In this document: positions 35,138-46,282 of the stretch, piece by piece | Position numbering within the stretch: position 1 is the first letter of the stretch | Layout: every line of letters starts with the position of its first letter | Assembly: GCA_036924285.1 (NCBI GenBank) | Contig: JAYKYS010000004.1 | Span: forward strand, 27,312,001-27,376,000 | Direction: 5' to 3' | DNA from: Asterella californica | Taxonomy: Eukaryota > Streptophyta > Marchantiopsida > Marchantiales > Aytoniaceae | Length of the DNA stretch: 64,000 nt | The notes under the pieces: model-generated | Seen by the model: the letters and a program-made list of their open reading frames with translations, nothing else | What the model was told of the DNA's origin: nothing | Database searches by the model: none | Program-made: the position numbers and the translations under genes

Positions 35138-35640
35138 AGGCAGTTTGTCTGCTGCTGTTATAAAACCTGCTTAGCTACTGTGTCCGTTCAGTGTTTTTGC
35201 CTCGGACGTCCTTACTGTGTGCAAGTTCTGCTTTGCCTGAAGAGGTCTTACGGTGTCAGGAAATTACTTTGCCCCAACTGGCCTTAGTCTGTCTATTTTC
35301 TGTACATACTTTCTCAGGAAGTGTATTTGTTTTGCTGACATATCAATGGAGTTTCGAGAACCAGCGTTTGTCAGCTGTGTTCGTTGATTGGTTTGCTGTA
35401 CTTGGACAAATGCCCGTAGAGGCCAAAAAAAAATAAAAAACCGTGCATCTCTTCCGTGCTGTTTATGTATTATGTATACACTTCTCTCTGCGCAAACGAA
35501 AAAAAATGAAACGAAATGAACGAACACAGCTGAAACGAAATGAACGAAATGGCAAGGGCCTTCGGAATGAAGAACGGAGGGACGTAAAGGGCTTCGTAAC
35601 GGCACCGGACTGGTGGAAGGAGAGAAATTCGTAAAATACA

Positions 35641-36265
35641 AGGCACAAGCCCCCCAGGAACCGAACGATCTTTCGCTGGGTGAAATATACTTGATGAAAC
35701 ATTCCTCACCTACCAGTTTTCTCAACGAATTTCCTGCCCATGTTTAGCCATGAACATGCCTGTTTTGTCAATATCCATATCAAAGACAGTTGGTTCAATA
35801 ATTCGGCCCACATTACAATAAGGAACTGTCTCTGCTACTGTCGGTACGTGGAGAAGTATTGACCGGTTGCCAAAGTTGCAGAAGCTGGGGTCGGACAACC
35901 GACTCACAGCTAGTAAATAAACGGACTGAAGTGCAAAAGTCCATAGATCCGCGGCGACTGTGACTAGTTCCAGATCTAATAATTAGCCATCACCGCCATA
36001 TGTCGATAAGCACAGAAATATATTCAAGAAATTTTATTCCGATGTTCGGGACACAGTAGTATCTTTGTCGTGAAGGGAAACACGCGTCGGAACCATGCGA
36101 GGCAATGAAAGATAGCCAACGGATGGAAAGACCCCATCAAGGTGGGGTCGTGAAGGTAATGGTGTAGGACGAGTGCGGCTTTTGAGATGCCGTTCGTGAA
36201 TCGTCTACAATAAGCGCATTCTGATGTTCAAACGTTGTACAAAGAATGGCCCCCCTGCAAGATAA
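35641..36265. other. 3' flank of the nardilysin-like gene
   Basis: Minus-strand sequence downstream of the protease stop. A 61-codon minus ORF (35722-35907) contains a protein-like stretch, VAETVPYCNVGRIIEPTVF, that I cannot assign. It could be a gene remnant or chance. A small hairpin, ACCCCA/TGGGGT, lies near 36131-36149. Confidence 0.35.
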
Positions 36266-39200
36266 TCAGCTAGAGGGCGGGAAGAGATCAAGACTACTTT
36301 TAAATGATGCAAAATTGTCCACTGCGATGGTCTCTTCTGTACTACTTGCTTTAAGATCCGCAAGACCAGTAGCAGTGTTGTTGCTGCCCCAAATGTGGAC
36401 GCTCAGTTTCCTCCTACCTGATGATCCGAAATTGATATACTCAGTGAACCAATCTAGTACATCGCTCTTTTGCAGCGTTTGTACTTCCACGGCCTCCAGC
36501 TTTCGAGCCTCGAAACAATACCTGATACGTTCCGCGGACGAGCCGTAACCGTTAGTACAGTGAAGGACTTCCGAGAGTTCAGGTACCAAATCGCCACACG
36601 AATTTTCGCACAAAATGATAAAAAATGATAAGGTAATCCTAAGACAAGCTATCTGGAGAAATGTGCCATTCCACTGCACCTTTGTTCCCATATTTGTTCC
36701 CAGTGTCTGTCTGTCTCCTCGATCAGAGTATGGTCTCGCTCCAGTTTATCAGCAATGAGTGCCTCCTTGTAGCTTGAAAATTCCTCATCACTCATATCCG
36801 CCTGCTTGTAAGAGATATGTATCAGTTAGAAAACTCACCACAACCGAACCAAAATTCCCACTTTGCAAGGTGCACACAATTTTCTTGAGACTAAACAATT
36901 TCTCTTCGTCTTCAACTGACTGACTAGGAAAAGCTGGTCATCTACTCAAACCGAAGAAGGTTACGAACGATGTAAATTCTTCGTAACTGTCGTCTGCAGT
37001 GTGGCCAGACACAAGTACGGTCTGCAAGCCTAAGATTCGGAACAGCAGTTTGAGGCTAGCTAATACATGTCTACTCAATTCTTGTTCAGAAACGATGATG
37101 AGCATGAGTTGCACTATCTGCAACACAGTAACACCTACCAGGATCTGTTGGATTGTGCCAATGAATGCATTAATACGCTCCTGAAGATATGGAGGACTGT
37201 ATTTGGCGGATTGAACTCGAAAGCAAAATCCCATGATGCCGTGAGTAACCCGCACGCCGCAATCCACTCTGTACCCCAACTGCTCTTTTGTCCTGTGTAA
37301 AAGCGCGCAATACGTGTGATAGTAATCAGAAAAGCAGGTGGAATACCTCCGACAATGCCACAGAGTTACAAGCTCCATACGGAGTAGCACGGTGGGAAAT
37401 CAAGCCACACGATCCACCATTCGAGAGAAAAGGAAAAGGTGTCTACTGAGTTACGTCTATTACGGGCAGTCAAAGTGCCTTCAATACCTGAGCTGATTGA
37501 AGCACGGCTCGTATACAATCTCTTCAAAGATGTCAATAATGGCCTTGCTCCTTATGAAAGACTGCACAGGATCTTGGCCCACTTGAAAGTACATCTACAC
37601 CACAATACCACCGGCAACGATCAACATGGAATTCAGCGTCGCCGGAGATCGGGGCCCATGGAGACGAGCTCAAGCAGCGGCAATTACACAGCAAGTCAAG
37701 GAACAGGGCCGCCAACCCCGGAGCCAAACAGGAGAGAAAACCTCAGGTGTGGAGCACGTAACTGAAGCTCTAGCTTTAGGCGATCATTTGAGTAATTCTT
37801 TAGGCGGTCCTTGAGTTTCTCGAGAACCACTGTTTTCAAGATCCCATGCAAGCTCTGGCGCGGCGTCTTACCTCAACAACTGAATTATCTTCGGCCCCGT
37901 TCTTCACATTAGCTTTGACCAAGTGACACAGACCAGTTGGCAGCTTGTAAACGCGTTCCTTAAGCCTGAGGTCAGCAGGTAACTCTTGTTTCACCAGAGC
38001 ACTCTTGAAAATGTTGGCGATGTTCACTGCCTCCGCCTCCGCTAAATTTCCATGACAAAGACCTTCCATGTAGGTCTGCATTGGTTTACATAAATCAAGT
38101 GGTAACTTACTTCACTGAGTGCATCTCAGAATGCAGGAAATACTTGTGTAATTAATTAAAGACATGCAACCAGATGAAGGTTCATCCCAATATATTCTCC
38201 TTCTCTCTCTTCTAAAGACTTTACTGCAAACGAAATCTTTCGCTTAAATGCTGCAAACACTGGAGTTATTAACCAAGAGGGTAAAAACGAAAGATTAAAA
38301 GCAAGTCACCAACCCGTTCAAAAAGTTTAGGAATAAAGTCTTTGACATCTTGCAGCTTCAAGGTGAGGAGGCACGCAAGTCTGTCGTCTGCGTGGAAGAA
38401 CCGCTCCTTCAGAATCTGGAGCCGTAAATAAGCTGAATGCTTTAGAGGTTTCATGTTGGTATTCCTATATGCTCTTTCCAGGTCCTCTTTGATTACCTGG
38501 AAAAATAACATAAACACGAACAAACGACCACAAATAACGTACAATGTTATATCGTTGGTGTTATGAACTGGCATGAACGCGACACCACTAAGCGCATGTG
38601 AACTTCCTAGAATACGCAAAATCTAGAGTTCACTTACGGGATATAAGGTAAGGGTCCACTCACCTGGAAACGGTCTTCGCTGGGAACAAAAGTTTTATAC
38701 AGATCAGCAATCTTACGGGCAAGCACGGCGAGCTTCTCGTTAAACCCGAAAAGTTTCAACTCGAGTCTATCACCCGATAATGACATGGAAGATTCCAGCT
38801 TTGCCACGTTGGCCTGTAGAAGACCACAGGTTCAGGTTTAAGTTAAAAGAAGTTCCTGTCGCTCTTAGTGACCAATTAGTATAATGACGCATCATCTGGA
38901 ACCGCGAGCGACCAAAAAGTCAATTTCCAGTAAAGCTAATGTACTAAGTTCTCACCAGATAGATAGTCTCATTCAGGGCATCTTCCAAAAGCTTGACGTA
39001 AATTTCCGTAAGAACAGACGCCTTCACACTTTCAGCTGCCGCTGGGCATGTGACGGCGAAATAGGTGTTTGCCCTGGGAGCATTGAAAGTTTTATCTAAC
39101 TTGTACCAAACTTTGAGCAGTGGCTCATCAACAAGTATTCTCGGCACATCCGAGATTTCTGGGCTAGCCAAGCCGGGACTGATGATGCTAAAATCATGTG

Positions 39201-42200
39201 GTATGAACTCATTCACCACGGGCATGTGTAATGCTGGGTCCACAGAAGGTGGGTTTGCCCATGTTTCCAAGAGACTTTCACTAAGAGTTTCTACCATGTA
39301 CGGTACTTCAAACCATGGCTCAACCTGAACATCTGCGGACACGAACCAGATTGTTACCAGTTCTGCCTAGTGTGACCAGCAATACTCTGGATAACTCACA
39401 GTAAAGCGTGTGTAGTTCCAGTTACTTCAGATACGAATCGAGAGGCTAGCATATTGATATAAACAGTAACCAAAACACACCTGGAGAACTCTTGTCGAAC
39501 TGTTTGCTCACTAAGTCCAGGCGCATATTATCTGGGGTGATTAAGGCTAGCAGACGGTCGACATACTTCGAATCCCATTCTTCAAACGCGTAGTCCCCAT
39601 AGATAATATGATCTTCATTGTAGAGATGCATGTTTGCTGTCATTCATGGCAATGACCTATAGTCAGGGCTGAATCTTGCGTGGACGGTATAAAATCCAAT
39701 CGTGGATAATCTATTGAGCACACGAGTCAAGATTATCTTTTGAAAGATGGAAATAAACTTCAACTAACCCAAAACAAACTAATTTCACGTATGAGGTGCT
39801 TAAAGCGGTCAAAGTGCACAAACTGTACCCCTACTTCCCACCGATAATGAAGGCCAGATCCAAGAAAGTCTGCGTGTTATAAAACTCGAGAAAGAGAAGG
39901 CTGGAAGACTTTATACATGCAAGGCGCACCACATAATTGTCTGCTGAGTCTTCCTCAGCAAACTTAAATTCCATTAGCCCCATGGCCTGGAGCTCCGTGA
40001 ATACCCATTCCTGCGGACCCATGTCGCGAAGCATCTTGATATACTGGTAGAGGAGCCCGACTACATCCAGAACCTGCACAGTATTTCGAGAGAAAAGCGC
40101 ATTTGAGCGTACCGCATTGTTAGGTGCGTACCATTCTCGGCAAGAGCAAATGAGGAGAAAAGACAACACTTTCTTCCTACCGTGAATCGAATTAGCAGTA
40201 AGCAACGTCTTGCTCGTTAACTGCAACGATAACAAGTAATAACACCCGCATGCTATTTTCAGCATACACATGATTCATTGTCTCAGATTCAAGACCCAAA
40301 GAGAGAAAATAGTCGAATATGCGTGCATGTACAAGCACAACCTAGTGTTAAACAAGTCTTACCTTGCCAAGACCGACTACTGTGAGATATATATTCACAT
40401 TGAACATATATCCGACAGTGCTTCTCTCATATCCACCCTCACCAACTCCAGCTGACAAAGCGGTTGCCCATCCTCTCTCCTTCAAAAGAGATAATAAACT
40501 GCCCGCACCCTCTATTTCGTCCAGATAAAACACAAGAACAGAAAAGAGCTCAAATGTTAAATAGACGACAAAAGTATGAGAAGAGATATTAAGTTCAAGA
40601 AGAAATAAGCTAGCTGCTTCTGTCCGATGCGACCTTTGAGCCAAACTGATGGGTTGCGTTTGAAAGGGTGATAGCAGATCAAGAGGAAGAAGCTGGAACT
40701 CAGGGTTGGTAATACCATGGCCAACGAGATGCGAAATGTAATCTTGAGGCTTCTTCAAATATGCACTCTCAAGACAAGGAAGCGGCCACATTAGCGAAAG
40801 GAGATGTTGATCTTTCACGGACTCCACACGGTAGAATTTCCCTTTCTCCCATATTGGACCTGACCATGTCAGTGGTGTCCTGTCGTTGCCGCCTTCCTTT
40901 ACGTCTCCAAACAGTTCAGCAGCCCAATGCTTTAATGTTTCTAAAGATTCTGCGGGGAGTCCGGAATGAGAAGGGTTACACTTGAACATCGAAGAAACTC
41001 AAGCTTTAACCAGTTGGTAAGGAGGTTAGGTCCTAAAGACAATGTCCCCTCCAGTTCCACCACAGGATTATCTCCCGAATCAGTCAAACAAGTCTATTCC
41101 TAGCGGGAAAAAGACAGAACCATGCGTGAACAAGTTTGTCACACACCTCCACCAAGGATACATAATTTCATGCGCCCGGCAAGGTAGTTTTTCTTGTACA
41201 GATCCAACATTTTGCCCCTCATGTCCATCCCTTTCATCATTGGATCTCCAAGACTTTTCTTATTTCCTGTTTGATCCAGCGGAGAACTTTTTAGCCAAAA
41301 GATACGAGAGGAAACCATGCTCTTCTACAAGATATCAAGATATCTACAACCAACAAAGTGAGTGATAAACAAGGCCAATTTAACTTTGGGAAAAATTGAG
41401 GGACTGTCAAGACACATCAACAGCAGAGGGGAGTTTAAAACAACTTGGGTTCAAGCCGCCGACGGTTGAGCGACTTGCAGACGCTCAACATGATTCAAAT
41501 GGATAGTTTACTTATATTGCAATTTACTTGTAATCGTGTGTTCCAACATTCAACATAATATTCTTTGCAACAGCACCAAGCCTCTCAATAAATAGTGACC
41601 TTACCCCATGAAAAAGTATGAAAGGGATGTTGTTTATCCGCCGTATGGCACATCAGCTGGAGAAGACGACAGCTGTCGCTCTGCAGTACCTGGTTGAACT
41701 CTGAGCATTTGCAAACACCATAAGTCAACCACGCAACACTGCTGCAGGAAGGACACATAAAAACTCCAACCCTATCGAGGTAACGGTTTGCAAGCAGATC
41801 CCACTACTAGATCCACAATCTTCGTTGAGGACATATCTTCTGTCCTAATGACACGTTGGCAAGATCGTATCCAGCAGGTAAAAGAAGTGTTTCGAATGAT
41901 TTTGAGGATATACCTGAATCTATGGCCTGCACTTCACGATCCATTGCATCGGCTTTGGCGAGTGGTGAAACAAAGAACTGGGAGAACCTGTCACAAACGA
42001 GAAGGGACTGTTTTATACAATCTTTTTGAAAATAAAGAAAAGAGAAATTAATTCATTTCATCTTTAAGATAATTTACTTCCAAAGGCCGTAGAAAATTTC
42101 GAATGTTAAGTTCTTTATCTTTCAAAAACCAAAAAATACACTACTTAATAAAAAAAAATCAACTTCTAAAAATCTGTTCTAAATTTGAATAGTGACTTTT

Positions 42201-44272
42201 ATTTTGATTCAAGTAATTTTTTTGTTTGACTGGATTAAAAGAAATTGCTGGAACAATATCTTCTTTTAAAAAAGGTTTTATTCCGTCAGCTAAACCTTGA
42301 TTAATTTCTAAAGGACCAGTATATCCTGGTCCAATCCGCTGTTGACCTGACCTGACCTGACAAAAAGTGGAAAGAATTTAAAGCTTGAGCTGGAGACAAA
42401 GTACCTCTCGAGGGCAGGTTTCAAAAACTTCCGGTTCACATCAAAGTGATAGCAAGTGTACTCGGTATCGGTAAACGCATTTGAACCACCCCCGTGTTTG
42501 GAAAGAAAATTGTCATACTGCACGATGAGACCCAGAGAAGACAGCAAACCTCTGTCAGATCTGCCATCAGAAAGAGCCAATCCATCCCAATCAGAGTTCG
42601 TCGGAACGTGGAATACACGTGAAAAGAAGTAAAAACCATTGGCAGTAGTAATCTGCCTCAACAAGATAAATCGTACGGAAGGTCAATTCACAGAGCAGGT
42701 CTTGTTGCGGTGACGGCACACTGACAGGTACGGGAAACGATAGCTCTTGTGTGAGCTTTCCCAGGCCACTTACTTTTAGCTGATACAATCGAGGTCGAAA
42801 GGTGGCATACGATGTGAATGAACCCGGACTACTGGTACTCATAGGTTTTTTAATCCTGTGAGATGAGGCTCACTGTAATGGTAGGCAGCTCGACTTTCCA
42901 AACAAGTTCTTGAACCGAGGCATGTAAGGAGAGTCGCACCTCATCCAATCTGTTATAATTCCTAAATCGGTCCCTCCAAAGTGTATTATTCAACTATATC
43001 TTATGAAGACTCATCAAAACCACGGAGTACGAATGTCACCTCATTCTCATCTGGAAACTTGGAGCTCCCCATAAACAACATGTGCTCTGCAGGATCGACG
43101 GAGTGATCAGACATGAACAGCTGATAAGGCACAGAAACCATCTGTCCGACTCCCAGTAATCAGGCAGCTTGTACGGGAATTTACTACCGTAGTCAGGAAA
43201 AGGAACAAGAATTTGTCAGAAAACAGCAGTACTTCTACACTGGAGTTACGAACCAAGAAAGTGAGCTAATCCCTGGGCGTCTGCAGGATCGGAGAAGCTT
43301 CCCATCCCAACAGACATCGCAGCTGCTGCCTGTTCGAGCCACAGTTCGTCATAAGTCAGTGCACCCGCTGAGGTGGGCCAAGACCCGAGACTTGACCAAA
43401 TGTAGTATTTTACACCACAGTTCCCAATCAGAAGGTGTATACCTTCACTTCTACACTTCAACCGAAAACTTTAGCTGCGGAACGATAACTCCAACGTCCC
43501 CTGCAGCCTAAATCTTCCCATAGACACAGTGAGACTCGTAGAACCTGAACAGTTTTAACGACCACGAGTCGGTGGTGTTACCTTCTTCGTGGGTGCCATC
43601 CCAGTCTTCCCGGAACTTGCTATCCTGCTACCATCACCTTCGTCGCTCTCATCATCGTCGTCATCACCGTCATCTTCTGCATAACGTTGGCGATTCTGTT
43701 TATGCATTGCTGAAACGGAGCTGATAACTTTTATTGAGCCTTGCGCGGGAAAAGAAGTGATAACAGCTCTGTTCTATAGTCACTATCTACTCGCGACTTA
43801 AGTTCACCCTCAGAGTAAGGCCGTCAAGATACGTCTCAACCATCCAACACGTCGAAATTCAATTTCGCCAAGGGGCAACGAATCGCAGGTACCCAGTACC
43901 AGAAAGGACCAATTGTTGATCAGAGATGTAAAACTAACCATGTTCATGATGATCACGCGAGTGCACGCCGTTCTCACAATCATCACAACTAACTTCATCT
44001 TCTGCATCACCAGTGCCGGATTCTTCCTCTCCATCCATGTCTTCTTCTTCCTCCTCTTCATCTTCTTCCTCGTCCTCGTCTTCGTCCTCTTCATCCTCGT
44101 CAGATTCATCCTCAGACTGCGACGATCCATCCGGCTTTGCAGCCATCTGAGGATCGTGAATCAGAAGCGCAGAAAGTCCATTTTGCAAGTGCACCACCTG
44201 ATACAAGCGCTTGTCGGATGGAGCTTTGACCACAAGCAGCCCATCCCGAGCCGCATTCGTGGTCAAACCCAT
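36266..44272 (-). CDS. Nardilysin-like M16 family zinc metallopeptidase
   Basis: This is an inverzincin of the insulinase/nardilysin group, which cleaves peptides inside a closed chamber. Twenty minus-strand exons join in consistent phase to a 1078-residue protein, close to plant nardilysin-like proteins. Exon starts are 44272, 43709, 43329, 43086, 42517, 41987, 41700, 41266, 40949, 40511, 40073, 39636, 39332, 38813, 38496, 38075, 37594, 37292, 36801 and 36521. The N-terminus reads [20 protein letters not shown] and continues LENGL-type [13 protein letters not shown]. The nardilysin-specific acidic insert (Asp/Glu runs) follows in exons 1-2. The zinc site HFLEH is split by the exon 3/4 junction. 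The third ligand Glu is in AIDSEFNQ (exons 6/7). [10 protein letters not shown], the conserved C-terminal-half motif, is in exon 18 of the list. No stop or frameshift is seen. An upstream in-frame ATG at 44350 is possible. Confidence 0.95.
42062..42345 (-). other. ndhA: Plastid-derived insert (NUPT) with ndhA fragment in an intron
   Basis: On the minus strand, 42345 leftwards reads [20 protein letters not shown] then [13 protein letters not shown]. This is the start region of plastid NADH dehydrogenase subunit A (ndhA, canonical QQRIGPEYxGPLGxxQxLADG). After about 33 residues the match stops and very AT-rich sequence follows to about 42062. It lies between exons 5 and 6 of the nardilysin-like gene, in the same orientation as that gene. 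Substitutions (for example Gly to Glu in PLE) show it is a decaying copy. A 5-bp repeat (TGACC)n borders it at 42343-42360. Mitochondrial nad1 fits less well. Confidence 0.6.
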
Positions 44273-44554
44273 CGAGCACTTCTTCTCGACCACTACTAAC
44301 CAGCAGCAGGACAGTTGATATGGTCGTTGTTGTAAGAGCAGTCTGAGCAACGAGCGGATGGCGCGGAGGAGATGGAGTTGGCGGAGGCGCGCAGGGGGGT
44401 AGGGTTTAGGGGTGCGTTAGTGGAATTAGGGGAGCAGGGAAACGTAATTCAGAGAGGAAAACTGCAATTAGGGGAGAATTTGACAATTAGGGTTGCGGTT
44501 ACTAGGCCGATTAAGGGGGGCTCTGGCTCTGCCAGCGTTCGCAGACACTCAGAA
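44273..44554 (-). promoter_or_regulatory. Upstream region of the nardilysin-like gene, bounded by a transposon
   Basis: Only about 280 bp separate the protease start from the left end of the PIF/Harbinger element. The sequence is GC-richer than the surroundings and contains AGGGTTTAGGG and AATTAGGG telobox-like words on the plus strand (44400-44495), common in promoters of plant translation and housekeeping genes. Whether they act here is untested. Confidence 0.35.
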
Positions 44555-44665
44555 GCCCGACTCACATGATGAGTCGGGGGCGTACGTCAGGGACAAAACC
44601 TGACGTACGCGGGTCTTGATGACGGACTGTCGAGGGGTTGAGCCCCCTCCGTCTAACAAGACGGA
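44555..44665 (+). repeat. Left terminal inverted repeat, internally palindromic
   Basis: About 110 bp match the reverse complement of 47655-47762 (GCCCGACTCACATG, ACCTGACGTAC, GGGT.CTTG, CTCCCTCCGT in order). It also contains consecutive self-complementary hairpins: CCCGACTCA/TGAGTCGGG, GCGTACGTCAGG/CCTGACGTACGC and CCGTCT/AGACGG. Confidence 0.8.
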
Positions 44666-45012
44666 GCCGTCCGTAACGGTCCGTTGTACCAAAATTATCT
44701 AAAAAAACGAATTTCGTGCCCGGCCGGGTCGAGTTAACTAATAAATATTTCGCGAAAACGGTGTAGAGTGTAGACATTCCCGAGAGCTAGAGGTGATACA
44801 AATGTGCTTGGAGTGTTACACGGTCGCTTTCCGTCATGCTTTTGTTGGGTCATATTTTCTTATTCGAGGTCAATAGAAATCATATTTTATATCAAAACGA
44901 CCAAAAAAGGATACTCTACAATAATCTTTTGTTTATTTTTCTTTTTGTCCATTCTAAAATAGATTTTGGTGTGATTTTTCATAATCCGAGATAAGAGATT
45001 GCAAATCATGAT

Positions 45013-46274
45013 TTGATGGATTGTGATGTGATGTTTGGTGCTTTTCAGGACCAGAATTCACTTTTCAAAAGAGCATTGGAGATAGAACTTGATATACCAA
45101 CCGAAATGAGCAACAAGACAGTCCAATGCTCTCAAACTTCATCAAAACGGTCGCATACAAAGAAAGGTATGACAAAACAGCAATGTTATCAGTTCTTGTT
45201 CAATTGTTTTCGTGTTAACATATTGATAGAGCACTAAATGTATATTTCTTGTGATGTTTGATGCAATCAGAAGATACAAGTCATAAATCTACTTCTAAAA
45301 AACTGAAAGTCGAGTGGAAATCTGAACATGAGAAGCTTTTTTTAGATATGTATGAGGACGTTTATCTTTTGCATTGTAACCAAGACAATGTGAGTCTAGA
45401 TCAATGACGAGTGTTAACCACTCGTTTCAACCAAGAGACAAACTTATCATTCGAGTACACAATACTCAAGAATAAGTTTGATAACTTGATCCGAAAATAT
45501 AAGACCGAGAAAGCCAATCAAGAGAAAACCGATGCACAACCAAGTTCATGGGAGTACTATGAACAAATGCATCGGATTAGAGGTCCTTCGCGTAAAGAAC
45601 AAGGTATTCTTAGAGCCTTAGATGGTGATAGCGATACTCTTTTCGGTAGCTTTGTTGATCTGAGCAGTGAAGATCTTACAGATGTGTTCTCCGAGAACGA
45701 ATGTCAACCGAGTGAAGCTCCGTCCTTTGTTGATCTCTTGAATGATTCTCAATCACCTCAAAGAGAAAAAGTTATTGACATGTCTGAGAAAGTCGAAGAA
45801 ACTCCGAGAAGAAAAGCATGTTCTCAACCCGGTGTGAGTGGAAAATCAAACATGAGTGCTAAGAAGAGGAAAAGTCTTTCCAAAGACAATGCCGACAACG
45901 TTGTAGTGTCCATGAACCTCTTTACTCAAATGCAAGAAAAAGCGAACGAGAGAAGAGCGCAACAAGAAGATCGCAGACTCGATTTAATGACCCAGATGTT
46001 AGAGATTCGTCGAATGGAGATTGAGTTGCTGAGAAGAGATTCTCAAGGACTAGCGCAGCCATCATCTACGACTAGAACTCAGGTTCTTATCCATCTATCT
46101 CTCATATCTACATGTGATTATGCATTAGCATGTAAACGAGTTCTACAAAATTGCTTGTATAATGCATCTCTCACGATCTCTCCTCTTCGTGTCTTGACTC
46201 TGTCCGCTGTAGTTCCAGGAAGAGGTTGCAGATGTGCAGCATTCAGTCGTTCATCCACCGGGTCTACATCTTGA
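45013..46274 (+). pseudogene. Myb/SANT-like (trihelix-type) ORF1 of PIF/Harbinger
   Basis: PIF/Harbinger elements encode a second, Myb-like protein that helps the transposase bind DNA and enter the nucleus. A first exon (45013-45166, ending KKG before GTATG) and a second from about 45273 encode KVEWKSEHEKLFLDMYEDV and FNQETNLSFEYTILKNKFD, the helices of a Myb_DNA-bind_3-type domain. Then come a serine/acidic linker, a basic KKRKS patch and a C-terminal coiled coil (RRLDLMTQMLEIRRMEIELL). A TGA at 45405-45407 replaces the tryptophan codon expected in the middle of the domain, so the frame is broken. A further intron (GTTCTT at about 46083) probably precedes the true C-terminus. Confidence 0.75.
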
Positions 46275-46282
46275 GGTAAAGA

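Larger units (their letters stand above)
32990..35640 (+). mobile_element. Candidate helicase-less HUH (Replitron-like) transposon
   Basis: A GC-richer island between AT-rich flanks contains tandem repeats (33055-33650) followed by one HUH-type Rep ORF (34130-35137). No helicase domain is present, unlike a Helitron. Replitrons are a described group of eukaryotic elements encoding a single-tyrosine HUH Rep, abundant in non-seed plants, with short direct repeats at or near their ends. I could not identify the termini here, so the limits given are only where the composition changes. A repeated TGAAACGAAATGAACGAA phrase (35506-35551) is a possible 3'-end landmark. Confidence 0.5.

Noticed and set aside
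43913..44299. 128-codon plus-strand ORF rich in Phe, Leu and Ile
   Set aside because: It is the antisense of the Asp/Glu-rich insert of the nardilysin-like exon 1. GAN codons read as hydrophobic codons on the other strand.
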